Positions 21,127 to 33,035 of a stretch of DNA of 64,000 nt are shown piece after piece (the stretch's first letter is position 1; every line of letters starts with the position of its first letter). Both the position numbers and the translations under genes were made by a program. Under the pieces are notes generated by a model. The model was not told the origin of the DNA, made no database searches, and worked only from the letters and a program-made list of their open reading frames with translations. The DNA comes from Pyrenochaeta sp. MPI-SDFR-AT-0127 (Eukaryota; Ascomycota; Dothideomycetes; Pleosporales; Cucurbitariaceae), in the NCBI GenBank assembly GCA_020747015.1, contig JAGTJM010000015.1:248001-312000 (forward strand), written 5' to 3'.

Positions 21127-22713
21127 TTAACGAAATCGATACGTGTCCCTTAAGAAAGCACAGGGTTCCAGATGATGCCCCAACAGGTGCTCCTCCACCT
21201 CTGCCCAGGCCTTGAAACCATTTGCACCTATCCTATCACACCCCAAACTCGGGCACGGTTGATAACCCTGCCATTCCCTGTGATGTAGACTCCCCGGGTG
21301 GGCATACATGTGATGTCCCCTAAGATGTATTAGCGTTTCGCACCGCTCTTTACATCCATCTGGGAAGCGACACCTCCAGAGCTTGGTGTGCTTCCAGAAT
21401 GGCTTTCCAGGTTCATCTGCCTCTGGCAACGGGAAGCGATAACCGAGGTGGCTGTTTTGCGTCCAACTGAGCATGTTTTCGACGGTCTGCTCAGCCATGT
21501 ACGAGTATGGTGATGTACTTCCTGGCTCCGGTCGAGTACCGAGTGAAGGTGAAATATGGAATCTCCGCAGTTGCGTGGACACTATGATCTCATGTTCGGT
21601 ACACGGACGGCTCCTATCCTGTTCCATCTGAGCTTTCCGGATACTAACGCCTTTGACGGGCCCATGGGAAGACCCAGAGATGGATTTGAATCGGAAGTAT
21701 TCCAGTCTGTCGCGAAGCGCATTTGAGACATTGCTCTGCGGAGTCCAAGAGAAGTTCTTATAGATGGTTATGGCAGGGTCTACAATGCTTGTCCTTTCTG
21801 GGTTCCTATTATCGATCTGATGAATGAGGAGAAAGATGGTGGGGTTTCGGAAGGACGGATTTAATAGGGGTGCAGAAGCTCGGACGAACGAATTGTTGGC
21901 GGCAGTCTGACCCCAGGGAAGCCAAATGGTCATGCTGCGCATTTTACTGGAACTGAGAAACGCACATGCTGATTGTTCGTTGGTGGCACAGAACTCACAG
22001 CTTTCGGCGCGTTGACATGGCCGAGCATTTGGATGCCTGCCATGAAGACCATCGCATACGTGTCCCACTCTTAGCCTAAGATGCTGAAGCCGCATCAAAA
22101 TCTTACTGATCTGATAGCATAAATGATACTCCGCATTCTGTGAGATGAGCTCGGTAGACGGAGGTAGGTCGGTCCCTGCAGTGTCCAGTTCTAGGTTTAT
22201 AACGGTATCTGGCAACACGCTGATGAGTCTCGCGAGCATACTCTGTGGAACTGCTGGTACATCCAACCTAGGAAAGTCCCAGCCATCAGAAAATCTCAGT
22301 GAGAAGGTCGTCAGTCTCTTTGTAAGACTGAAAACCTTCTCTAGTGATTCAACCAAATCTCCTCTCGATAACGGGCTAATCGATGCAGCTACCCGCCGGT
22401 GATGGATGTGGATTGTCAAACATTTCATCAGCGATAGGTACAGATGAGAAGGAGGTGCTAAATCCAAATTAAAACTCATGTTGAAATCAGATTGTGAGTC
22501 TCCTTCTCGAACATCGCATCGGCGGCTGTCTGATTCGATGATGGCAGATGCAGCATATCCCAGTCCTTCATATAGCCCAAGACCGATACGATGCCATTGA
22601 TGGCATGTTTTCAGGCAGTTCCAGTATGACTCCGAAGGTGCAGAGTCTTTCACAAACCCTAGGACTGTCTCGAGGAGCTCTTCCGGAAGGGCCTGTATAT
22701 TATATTCCGGCAT
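21127..22713 (-). CDS. F-box-like protein with a C-terminal Cys/His region
   Basis: Single exon, 528 residues from the first in-frame ATG (22713). The N-terminus, IQALPEELLETVLGFVKD, fits the start of an F-box helix (LPxELL..I), followed by the CLKTCHQWHRIGL element common in fungal F-box proteins. The middle is a long region of unknown fold. The final 100 residues contain paired Cys and His (CRFPDGCKERC, LRGHHMYAH, CPSLGCDRIG, LLGHH) that could form two zinc-finger-like units. F-box proteins hand substrates to SCF ubiquitin ligases through Skp1; the Cys/His tail might be the substrate- or nucleic-acid-binding part. Fungal genomes carry many such lineage-specific F-box proteins. Confidence 0.6.
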   Translation of the reverse strand: MPEYNIQALPEELLETVLGFVKDSAPSESYWNCLKTCHQWHRIGLGLYEGLGYAASAIIESDSRRCDVREGDSQSDFNMSFNLDLAPPSHLYLSLMKCLTIHIHHRRVAASISPLSRGDLVESLEKVFSLTKRLTTFSLRFSDGWDFPRLDVPAVPQSMLARLISVLPDTVINLELDTAGTDLPPSTELISQNAEYHLCYQISKILMRLQHLRLRVGHVCDGLHGRHPNARPCQRAESCEFCATNEQSACAFLSSSKMRSMTIWLPWGQTAANNSFVRASAPLLNPSFRNPTIFLLIHQIDNRNPERTSIVDPAITIYKNFSWTPQSNVSNALRDRLEYFRFKSISGSSHGPVKGVSIRKAQMEQDRSRPCTEHEIIVSTQLRRFHISPSLGTRPEPGSTSPYSYMAEQTVENMLSWTQNSHLGYRFPLPEADEPGKPFWKHTKLWRCRFPDGCKERCETLIHLRGHHMYAHPGSLHHREWQGYQPCPSLGCDRIGANGFKAWAEVEEHLLGHHLEPCAFLRDTYRFR

Positions 22714-23202
22714 AATGAAGGCGCGTGGGTTGAAAAGGGAGCTACTTGACGAGCGTGGGTTTCGTAAATGGCTGTCCAGGGCAGCTACTTTACGTATTCT
22801 TAGATACGTCAAATATGATGCATGGTGTTCTATGTAGGTTTGCACAACTAGTGGCGCAGACAAGGAAGTCGGCTGGAACGATCGCCCACCCCCACCGGCA
22901 ACAGCTGGAGCTTTCCTTCCGCTTACTTGACCTTGCTTGCTTACTCACTCCATGTTAAAATGGCCGAACATGCGTAAGACCAATCTACTGACACCCGAAG
23001 TATCGAAACCAGCTCTTAATAATGTCGCTACTAAGGGTTCTCGTAATCCGTCACGTGACGACGCGTCGGCGGTCGCGGTAACTTCACGAATCGCGTTCCA
23101 GACATTACTACCAACCTGGAGTAGAAGCAACCTTTTCCTAACATAATAGATCTCCAGTATCTGTTTCCCTGTCCTTATTTACAAGCTTCGTTCCTTCTTG
23201 CG
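22714..23202. promoter_or_regulatory. Bidirectional promoter (F-box gene / NTH1) with a TCACGTGA site and ACGCGT box
   Basis: 489 bp between divergent starts. The palindrome TCACGTGA (23051-23058, an E-box of the Cbf1/USF type) and ACGCGT (23061-23066, an MCB/MBF-type box) sit next to each other, about 140 bp upstream of NTH1. MBF sites are typical of S-phase and DNA-repair genes. Motifs are seen; regulation is inferred. Confidence 0.4.
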
Positions 23203-24503
23203 ATGCGAACCTCACGCATTTCCCGCGATACATCTCGAATTATCGCCGCGAGTCGCACGCAGCGAGCCTTGCGTCAGAGCCGATCGACAGCCAATTCAAC
23301 GATTCGAGACAATCGCGCCAGCTCAGATAATGTTGTGGGACAGGGTGAAAACGATCCGTCGGATTCGGAATTCAGTTCTGCGCCGGCAGATTCGGGATCA
23401 GAAGGCGAAGCAGTAAGGTCGAACAAAAAGAGGAAAAGGGGACAGGTCACACCAAGCCTGGTAAAGCGTGAACGGGAAGAGGTATCAATTGCCACGATAG
23501 CTTCACCGAAGAAGGAGAGTAAACCTAAGAAAGCGCGCCGGACGCCTGCGAAGAGGGTTAAGGGCGAAGATGGTACAGTCAAGATCGAGCCACCATCAAA
23601 TTGGGAGGAGATGTACGCCTTGACGAGGCAAATGCGCAATGAGAATGTTGCTCCAGTGGACACAATGGGATGTGAGAGCCTGGCGGATAGGACTAAATCA
23701 CCTAAAGAGCAGAGATTCCAGACATTGGTTGCTCTGATGCTGAGCAGTCAGACAAAGGACACGGTAACAGCTGTCGCGATGAGAGGAATGCAGGAGAGGA
23801 TGCCAGGCGTACGCAAATCTGTCCACCTGAATTCATTGTATCGTACTGATTGGTTCAGGGCTTCAACCTCGAGTCTGTTCTAGCACTAGAACCTCCAGCG
23901 CTAAATGCTTTCATCAACAAAGTCGGCTTCCACAACTTGAAGACCAAATACATCAAGCAGACGGCTGAAATACTGAGGGACAAATGGAACTCAGACATTC
24001 CAGACACTATTGAGGGGCTTACGTCGTTGCCGGGTGTGGGACCGAAGATGGCATACCTTACAATGAGCGCGGCTTGGGGTCGCGATGAAGGCATAGGTGT
24101 GGATGTGCATGTTCACCGAATTACTAATCTGTGGGGTTGGCATAAGACGCAACAGCCAGAACAGACACGCGCAGCACTTGAGTCATGGCTCCCAAAAGAT
24201 AGGTGGCATGACATTAATAATCTGCTTGTTGGCCATGGGCAGACGATATGCTTGCCTGTGGGCAGGAAGTGCGGAGACTGCAAGTTGGCGGATCGAGGAC
24301 TATGCCCCTCAGCAGTCGTGTCTAAATCTACCAAGGTCAAGAAGGAGGCTGTCGTGAAATTGGAAGTGCCGGAGGGCGAGTCCATGGTGAAGAAGGAATT
24401 GGTGGTTGCTGATGAAGTCAAGGTTGAGCAGATAGAAAGTGGTCTGCCCGACATTGAGGATATTGGGAAGGCGCCACGCAAACGAGCACCACGGAAAATC
24501 TAA
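23203..24503 (+). CDS. NTH1: Endonuclease III homolog: bifunctional DNA N-glycosylase / AP lyase
   Basis: Two exons, 23203..23808 and 23859..24503 (50-bp intron, GTACGC...CAG, phase 0), give 416 residues. The join reads [14 protein letters not shown], as in fungal Nth1. The enzyme excises oxidised pyrimidines and cleaves the abasic strand in base-excision repair, in nucleus and mitochondria. Visible elements are the helix-hairpin-helix LPGVGPKMA with catalytic Lys265, the catalytic Asp284 in GVDVHVHRI, and a [4Fe-4S] cluster loop with Cys333, 340, 343 and 351. Its last gap is seven residues rather than the five of E. coli Nth. The first 130 residues are basic, disordered and rich in KR clusters, consistent with nuclear import. 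The Arg/Ser-rich first 30 residues could serve as a mitochondrial presequence. Confidence 0.93.
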
Positions 24504-25090
24504 ATCAACAATGGCCTAGTATCAAAGGCTTTCCTCTTTTATATCCTTGTCGTGCTCTTTCCGAATGGCAAGAATAGCCTTGACGTCGCCACCCCAGCAT
24601 GAGTCTTGTTTTCCCCTCATGTCATGATTCATTGCTTCTTAACTTGTTGTAACAAACAGCTTCCTCAGAGGCGCCCTCGGTGACGGAAAGCAGTGAAAAA
24701 CTGCTCACGAACTGGCCCTTCCAGACGCCAGAAGGAAATAGGACACAACTATACAGTCACCCAACCGTCTCCACTACGGCCGATGAGAGCATCACCTGAC
24801 GGAGCTCAATTCACACAATCCGATCTCTCGATACTCACAGCAACCCGACAGGGTCTCATCAGGTGATTTGTAGGTCCTCCAAGATCTCCTCCGTGGTACT
24901 TACTGAATTCCGCTCCCAACTGCTTACTATCTTGACCACGATTCGTCAACCACAGCACTTCAACTGCATAGCCGCCTCAACCAGGTCTATCTAGAAAAAA
25001 TTTACATTTCACCCACGCTGCAACTCAAACCATACTGTCACTAGTTCAGATCAAATAACAGTCGCACCCAAGAGAAGATAGCTACACAAC
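24504..25090. other. Intergenic
   Basis: 587 bp: 3' flank of NTH1 and promoter of the following plus-strand gene. C/A-rich leader near 24950-25090. No other feature. Confidence 0.5.
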
Positions 25091-26800
25091 ATGGAGAAGG
25101 ACTATATTGAGGCTGTCGTTTCAACTATTGCTGCAGAGACCACCGATACTACCTCCCTCAGCCCATATATTGCCATGGAAGGTGCCAGCAGTGCAGATGT
25201 GAAGCCTCAATGTAACAAGGTTGTTAAATTCGAGCGCCACACGAAAGATACCACCCGCAACATGAAGGCTGAGAGTGCCTGCCAACGCATTTCGTTCGCT
25301 TTCGCTCGTCTCGCCCACTTCGCCACCGCCCTAGTGGTGATCAGTATCGGACTGTTTCACGTCTCGAGCTTCGTGAATTCGCGACTTGAAAGGGCTCAAT
25401 CATTGTTGGAACTACAGTCTTCTGTCATGCATAGGGAACAACTGCTTTATGGTCGGCTTGACAACCTTCTTACTACCCAGCTAAGCAGAGGTTTTATGGA
25501 GAACCACGAAACGTGCCTTGTGCGAGGCCTTGACACTGCGAATGACCAATTGTTGGGGCTTGGATTTCTGTATCCTGAGATCCGCAATCAGACTATGGAC
25601 TGGACAATGGAGAATTGTGCTCGGCTGTTCTACGTACCACAACCTGTGGCGGAATTGACTGTACAACAAATCGTTCTTACGTCTTGGGCCCGCAGCAGTT
25701 ATAGGGCTCGTAAGATGGCTGAACAAGGCCTTAGTTTCGTCAAGCGCAACGCACAAAGTATCTGGAGTTGGCTGTTCAACACCGGTTCTATTCTAGACAG
25801 CTTTACTCCTTCTGGCCCCTACCAGGGCTATAGAAAGGTTCACAAGGACCTCAATGACAACCAGTTCCACTCCAAAATGCCCTTTGGGTTCGATCTGTCT
25901 TGCGAAAGGTCTCATGTTTGTCGGCTTGTCTTCCCTCATGCTTCGAACGACAGATATGACAGAACAATGATCCCAGCAGAGGTAGTCGAGACGACCAGGC
26001 GCGCGGCTGCTGAGTTGTTCAACTTCCAGACCCGGCTTCATACAGTCCAACATACTATCACTGTACTACTTTGGGTCCTAATACCTCTCCAATACCTCCT
26101 CGTCATCCGTTATGGGGCCTCAAACTTCTCCACGTCGATGCTAGACCCCAAATTCTTGAGAACGTGGTCATTCAGGAAGAAATTCAAACATTGGCTTCAG
26201 GAGGAGAAGACTGTCCTGGTGTCGCTCGTCTTGGAACTCTTTGCTTTCGGTGTGTGCGAGATTATCAAATGGGGCCCTCATGCTGGAGGCGAGTTCGCAA
26301 TGATCTGGGGTCTCTTCTTATCTATGACTGGTTTCTCCATACTCGTCAGCTTCTTGGTTACGACTTCACCTTGGGGGGACATCTCTAGGCTCTGCAGTTA
26401 CGTCAAGAAACTGCGCCTGGCCATACAAGACAATGCCTTTCCCACGCTTGCAGGCATGAATGAGACATTCCCACCAGATGATCAACATTCAAAGGACAGT
26501 GACCAGGACTTCCATATACAGCCAGGTATGACACGTAATATGCTCGGTGAATTGGGCTTGGTGCCACCAAAGACTCATTGTGTCTCGAGCCTGTCTCAAG
26601 CTGCGTTAATTATTAAAGAAAACATGCAGGCAGAGTTCAAAGTCGTTCAAGAAGACCAGAAGACTCAGACCGCAAGCGAGCTTGAAGACGAGGATGACAG
26701 CGAATCTGATACCGAGGATGAGGACATAGTCGACCTCGCTGGTGGCATTACTCCTACAATCACAGAAGGCGATTTGGACTGGTCCATAGTTGATGTCTAA
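25091..26800 (+). CDS. Unrecognised membrane protein with about four TM helices and an acidic tail ending in a LIR-like motif
   Basis: Single exon, 569 residues. Hydrophobic helices lie near 75-95 (HFATALVVISIGLFHVSSF), about 320-345 (ITVLLWVLIPLQYLLVI), about 375-395 (VLVSLVLELFAFGVCEII) and about 400-425 (IWGLFLSMTGFSILVSFLV). The long loop between the first and second helices has several Cys (CLVRG, ENCARLF, SCERSHVC) and is probably luminal or extracellular. The last 120 residues are cytosolic and strongly acidic, ending in GDLDWSIVDV. That W-x-x-V with acidic residues in front is the form of an Atg8-interacting (LIR/AIM) motif. I do not recognise the family. A membrane-bound cargo receptor is a hypothesis only. 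Confidence 0.65.
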   Translation: MEKDYIEAVVSTIAAETTDTTSLSPYIAMEGASSADVKPQCNKVVKFERHTKDTTRNMKAESACQRISFAFARLAHFATALVVISIGLFHVSSFVNSRLERAQSLLELQSSVMHREQLLYGRLDNLLTTQLSRGFMENHETCLVRGLDTANDQLLGLGFLYPEIRNQTMDWTMENCARLFYVPQPVAELTVQQIVLTSWARSSYRARKMAEQGLSFVKRNAQSIWSWLFNTGSILDSFTPSGPYQGYRKVHKDLNDNQFHSKMPFGFDLSCERSHVCRLVFPHASNDRYDRTMIPAEVVETTRRAAAELFNFQTRLHTVQHTITVLLWVLIPLQYLLVIRYGASNFSTSMLDPKFLRTWSFRKKFKHWLQEEKTVLVSLVLELFAFGVCEIIKWGPHAGGEFAMIWGLFLSMTGFSILVSFLVTTSPWGDISRLCSYVKKLRLAIQDNAFPTLAGMNETFPPDDQHSKDSDQDFHIQPGMTRNMLGELGLVPPKTHCVSSLSQAALIIKENMQAEFKVVQEDQKTQTASELEDEDDSESDTEDEDIVDLAGGITPTITEGDLDWSIVDV

Positions 26801-27292
26801 ACGCCTGGAGGGACTCTAAAGGTATGTACGGCGAGCAATGCTTTTATGGTGGCTAGATGGAAGACTCCGGACTGGGATCTGTTAATCGTCGAGTTATTTT
26901 CACCCTTGTATGAACTGAAGGTCAAATCGTGAGTGGCATGGCACATGCCTTCAAAGTTATGCTCGACCCAAATGTACGGACTACAAATAGGATATGTACT
27001 TTAAGTAGCAGTTATTCATTGAGTAATGTCAGCGAATAATGCTTGTCATCATTGCGGCTTAGTCTTGTTTTGATGGAAAGCGCTTATAACAGAATACAGT
27101 AGTGTGTGACGTGTAGACATTTCTGAGGAAAGAAAGGACCATCATTAATAGTGGGTAGCTACAAGACATAGTTGCCACTTTGCAAATATGTCCTAAACAG
27201 GTAAATTAAACATTCCGTGACTCCACCGCTTTTCTAGTATGTCAATTGTGATATCCATCCATGCTACTCCATCCTAATTGGACTGATCCCAC
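26801..27292. other. Intergenic between convergent genes
   Basis: 492 bp, AT-rich, between the stops of the membrane-protein gene (+) and NUP192 (-). Nothing supportable. Confidence 0.5.
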
Positions 27293-30200
27293 TCACTTGC
27301 CCTTCCCGTTACCGTTCCCATTGCCCAGCCCAAGACAGCGGCCCGAATCCTCCAGCTCCGCGAGCACCTTTTCTTCAAGCTCATTCGGTGCGTCTTCCCC
27401 TTGTCCTCGCTTCCGGTTGAGCATTTCAACTTCGCGCTCATCAACCGCGATGACTCGCTCTCGCAACGCTCCCTTCCTACTCAACCAACTCTCAATGTCC
27501 TCCCTGACGTTCTCCTTATCCCAATCCAGAAGGCTCACCTCATTGGCCTGTATGCCCAGCTTGGGGCCCTGCTTGCGCACATTTTCGAGAATGGTTGAGA
27601 TGAGCGCGAGTGAATGTGTTTCCGAAGCGATCGACAATGTGATCTTGGTAGGAGTCGAGCGAGACGAGGGGTTCGAGTTGATAGATTGTGAGGCACGGTG
27701 GAGCTGTTCGGGGAATTGATTCAAGAAGGAGGAGATCTCCGCTGCGATGGGCGGGCCAACGGAAAGCAGAAGGTTCAAGCAAAGCGGTAAAACACCTTTC
27801 GTCCATATAGAGTACAGACGTGCTGGGGAGTCGAAGGGCCCCATTCCATTGACGCGACGGTAGTAATTCATCAAATTTGCGGTGTTGATCTGGCTGAGTA
27901 TGCCTTCTACAGCCATAGTCTCCGCTAGTGCTTGGATGCTCGATAGCGAGAGAAGGAAGAGTAGGCTCAACTCGCCGTAAATCGGATCATTAACACCATT
28001 ATTTGAAATTGTGAGGCGATCAGACCACGAGAAAAGACTGGTCGCGTATCGAATGGTGCTACTATTTGCGAATAGAAGAGCGGCTTGCGTCTGCCATTTG
28101 GCCATCTCCGGAATAGCAATGATGCGTTGCAGGAGAGCAGTGAGCAGAGCGAAGTCGGAGGGTGTGACTGAAGCTGGGTCGGCGTGAAGCTGCGTGGCTA
28201 AGCTGCGGAAACCCTTGGCAACTGTGTCGGAGAGAATCTCGAGGAGCTGCGTCGAAACGGGTTCTGTGTAGGAATTGTGGCTTGTTGGTATGGTGCCACG
28301 GAAGCTAGAGCGGAAGGAGGCCTCATCAGACTGGTCGGAATCTTCAATCAGATGAAAGTGGAGGGATAGATAAAGTATCCTCAATAGAGAGCGGTAGTAG
28401 TGAACAGAATCACTAGAAAACACATTATCAAAATCCGGAGTAGACGCGCGAACGGCCTGCCATACGGGTGGGAGCAATTGGCGGATCTCTGGCATCTGCA
28501 CTTTTGCCTCTACAAGCTTCTTTAGCACTGCAAACGCCAGGTCGGCGCGCTGTATCATGAGCTGGCCAAATAGAGCCTCAGGTAGATTGGACTCGGTGTT
28601 GGCTATCATGCACTTCTTGATAACGCGAATGAGGACTTTCACTAAACGATCATCCTTGGCCACGACATGGCTCAATTCCAATACTAGGATCTTCCAGCCT
28701 TGGAGAAGCAGAACTTGTGACTCAACTAGTCCGAGGTTATAGTTTGCTTTCTCGACTTCATTTGCAAAGCCTGTGCCTTCTCGAGGTCCAGACCATTTGC
28801 TATCGAAGCCTAAGAGTTGCTGAGCAAGTTCAACATCGTAAAAGAAGGTACGGCCGAATGACTCGGGATAGAGAGTTGTCCGCTTCAGGTTAGCCAGTGA
28901 AACCCCGGGATACTGCCGCTCGACATTCTGTTTCAAGTATCCGTGCAGCGATGCATTGTATGATGGCAGGTCCAGAGCATTGTCTTCCAGATATCCCAAA
29001 CTTGGGACAACGTCTTTCAGCGCGGTAATGTCGCCGACTTGCCGCGAGCTATGAAGGTACATGGCGATCACTTCGCATGCCAATGATGCGAACCTGTTCT
29101 GATATGAACGCTCTAAGATTTCAGTGTTGAGTCTTGGTAGTTTGGGTTGCTTCGCCATCCATTTCAGGAATGCCAATAACTTCTGAATGAGTTCCTTCTG
29201 TTGTCGCAGATCACCCATCGCCCATGACCAATTGTTCTGCGCTGATGAAACAAATTCTAGCATGGCTGTATATAGTGGCCATGGAAGGTTAATATCTTGT
29301 CTTTCTGGTAGGTCCAAGTTCGAAAGCGCATTCAGAGCTCGTGTGAGTAGAGCCTTATTCCTTGAATTTGGACCGGCGTCATTCTTGGTGCGGAGGGACT
29401 CGCGGGGAGTGCTACCAATGAGCAAGTACAGTGAAAACCACTGCTGCTTACATGTCACTACAGCGGATAACAGATTCCAGACGTTAGTTTGTATATCCAC
29501 TATTCTCAACGGCTCATCTAGCTGAGATAGCACGCTTAGGAAATTTTTCGCAGTTCGGGGGCCAAGGTGACCAAGTAGTGAAGGCGGCTCCTGTTGCTCA
29601 TTTGTTCTCCGTACCGACTGTCTCGTGTTTCCTGCTTCCGTATTCGAGTCCTGAGGTCCAGTGACACGAACAGCGCCGCGGACAAGGGTTTCGAGAAGCA
29701 ATACAACTTGTGATTTCCATTTGTCGCTTGTCGCATATAGTCGGGCTAACAACGGTGTCGCCTTAAACAACTGTTGCTCCAAATGCGTCCAGGGTTTGTT
29801 GAGAAGTATGGCAACTCGTACTAGAGCATCGGACAACGTCAACGTTGCCTGTGTCTGATGCCTCCAAAGAAGTGCGGAACTCGTGAGCAATGTCGCTTCT
29901 TCAGGACCAGCCCCAATAACTAACGATGCTAGGATCGGATTTGTCGGGAGATCACTTTCTGACTTGGTAAGGTATAGCTGAGTTATGTACTCCGCAATTG
30001 GGGCGATGGATCGAGCGAGCTTTGCAGACAATTTTGGTGAATCATCCACACCATATGCAAGCTTTAATATAGTCGTAAAGACCTCGCATATAGCGATGTT
30101 GATCTCGGGGCGATGATCGGATTGGGAATACTTCCAACTCAAAGAACTTTCGTAGATGCTTGCGAGTGTTCGTCCGAAAGTAAATAGAATGGTGCTCATG

Positions 30201-33035
30201 ATCTTGTCCGATGTGCCACTTTCCGAAGGTGTAGACGCATTAAAGCGGCTCAATGCCTTGCTTGGGGCTTTCCGAGCAACAGACCGATCCACTGCATCCT
30301 TCACCAACGCCTTGTAGAGTCGAATGCATCCAATGAGGAAATCGTAACGTCCAATGACCATTTCCGTGCCGATCAGGACCGTTGCTAGGCTTCCACCGCT
30401 GCCGTCTCCTTCCAGCAATCGACTTCTAGCCAACCACGGCCAAACTCTGTGCGGGGCGATGACTGCTAAAGCTTCCAGGAAGTGAGTACAATTAACTAAG
30501 AGCTCCAAAGATGCTTCATTGTTTGGCTCTTGGCCAAGACGTAGAAGCTCCTCCTCAAACACAGCAAGTACAATGTTCACCGTGTCGTGGCTGTTATCAC
30601 TGCTCATGCCGAGTGCTTCAAGCAGCTCGTTTGAGCAAATGCCTTCAGAAGATTGTAGTGACAAATGTATCAAGTCGGCGAATAGCCCGATGGTCTCAAT
30701 AACGCTCTCTCGCGATGCTGGCTCATGTGTGGTACATTCCACCTTACTGCTTCCGACCGGGTAGGTAGATAGAAGTTGGACAAGATAGGATAATGTAGAG
30801 TGCTGATGGTGCCATACCGCGACATAAGGCTGTGTACTATCATCAACAATGATGCCTTCTGTGCCAGCAGGTATCACCATTAATCCATCAGCAGGACTTG
30901 AGGCGGCTGGTGTCAGTAAGCGACGGTGGCCTCCGAAAGTTGATGGCGCTCCAGAGGCGAACAAGGAAAGATCCGCTGTGAGCTCTACCCAGTTCGCATT
31001 TTCTTCTTCACGTGTCAACGCATAGTCCCTGAACCCCTCTGGCAGGCGTTGCATTAGTCGATTGGAATTCGTGAGCTTTTCGACAAATGTCGGCATGCCA
31101 TTTTGTAGCGTCTTATCACCGCGAGTTAGAGCACTGCAAAACTTCAAAAAGGGCGTCATCTCGTAAGGGTAGCGAAGTCGAGCTTCATTTAGAAGCAGCG
31201 GCCTCAAAACGTACTCATCTTCCAGGAAGTATGCGACGACCGGGTCAGCATGGGGCTTTTTGTCTACGCCAGCCCAATTGCGAAACGTCTTATCGCCTGC
31301 TAATATCGTGTATGTGGTGACGATTAAGTCTGGGCTGTACTCGACGACATCACTGCCCAGAGCAGCGCGTAGAAGTTGGAGAAACAGCAGCCGAATTCTG
31401 TCTCGGGATATCTGTTCGATAGGAGTACCGAAGGCGGGGATGCCAATCTCAACCAGTTGATTGATGATAGCCAACACGCCAACGGCTGAGCTAACGTGGG
31501 CGAGCTCCTCGTACGGCATCTTATTGTCAAAAAGCTCATGAGTCTCCAGTCTTGCGATAGCCAGCGCAGAATCCTCAAGCGCAGAAGGACCCGGTAGAGA
31601 TGTCCGAGACCCATTCGACGATTCCAACAGGCGTTCGCGCTCTTGCTCTTCATAACTCGCTCGATTGGTAAGTTTCCATGTGAGGATAGCCCATGCAAAG
31701 GTGGGCGGTGTAGCAGGGCTTGCTCCTAGTAACTTGGCCTCCCCAAAGATCGTAGTGATGTTTTCTACCACACCGGTATTGAGGATATATGATGAAGGAT
31801 CCCAGTTTCTACAATTTCCAGAGTCCAAGTCATTGGTTATAAGGTCGACTTTGAGTATGGTCAGGGATACGAGTGAGGTCAAAAGCTGAATCACGGGTAT
31901 AAGGGGTTCCTGGCGAGGAGTTACCTATGTACTGTCAGTTGCTAGCTTACGTGTCTAATGCGCGCTATCACGTACGGCTGGGAATTCGCGGAAAAAGCTG
32001 CGAGTCATGAAAGTCGTGAGCCAATCTTCAATGGTCGCAGCTGGTATGAAGCCCTTCGCAACCAAGTCGGCATGAACGAGGGCCAAATGCAAGATATGCA
32101 GCAGCTCGGTGGTCTGAGCGGTCACCCACTTCTCTGCTGCGGTTTCTAGTGTCGATTCAGAGACGTTCCAACTGTAGCCGCCCTCTAATGCATCACACCG
32201 CTTCTGCACTGCTCGCAAGCACTCATCAAGCGCCTTTGCTCCTGAAGAAGTGGCTGCCGGACCATTTTGTGTCGCAGCAACGGTCTGACCGAGCTCTTCG
32301 ATCCACCCAGCGCCAATGGTGAGGTAGTCGTTGCCGTAGATAGTTTGGCTTCGTAGAGACGAGGCAGAACCCCACGAAATAAGGAGCTGGCTTATGCGGA
32401 TAATAGAGGCGCATGTTGAGTGGTATACGTCAGCAATGCGAAGCCTGCGTTCGTCCTGTGTGTCGAATTGGGTAGATTTCGAAGTAACCGGTGTAGCGAG
32501 GATGGATGAATTTGGGACGAAAGTCGATGCGCCGAGATTTGGAATTCCAGCAGCATCCTGTACGCTTAGTGCCTCTTCTTCTGTGAGCCCACTCAGGAGT
32601 TGTGTGGTCGGTCTGCTCTGCCATTCCTGCACTACCAGCTGCAATGCCGCATACTCTGAGATCTGCGCCTCTTTCGACAACCACAAGCTATCTTCCTTGA
32701 TCTCATCTAGGTTGTAATGGCCATTCTGCGAGGGTGTGACACTGATGGGCGCAGTCTTCGAATCGAATTTGCTCTTCTCCTGCGTGGACGGGTCTGGGAA
32801 AGGCTTCCACGGCGTGCTGAGTATGTCGCTATTTTCTTTCGTGGTCAGAAAGGCGCGCAGAACTTCGCTTTTGGATGCAGTTTCGGGATCGCAAAGCGCA
32901 CGGTAGGCAATATCCCAAGTCCTGTATATATTAGCGCTTCTATGAGTGTGAAGTCGCCAGGTAAACATACACAAGCTGTTGCTCCCCTTTGAAGCACCTT
33001 GACAGGTCAAGCTCGGTCGATTGAGTCGGAGCCAT
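27293..33035 (-). CDS. NUP192: Nucleoporin Nup192 (NUP205 homolog), inner-ring scaffold of the nuclear pore
   Basis: Three exons, 32971..33035, 31976..32921 and 27293..31924, with introns of 49 and 51 bp, give 1,880 residues; yeast Nup192 is about 1,680 and thermophile Nup192 about 1,750. The second join gives FREFPA-VTPRQEPLIPVIQLL, which fits the Nup192 alpha-solenoid. The whole chain is alpha-helical solenoid without TM or FG repeats. Nup192 bridges Nic96, Nup53 and Nup145N in the inner ring and helps set the transport channel. The C-terminus ends in a short Gly/Asn/Lys tail. The gene is divergent from trpC across 458 bp. The 21-codon first exon is supported by splice sites and frame, not by a motif, and is the least certain part. 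Confidence 0.88.
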
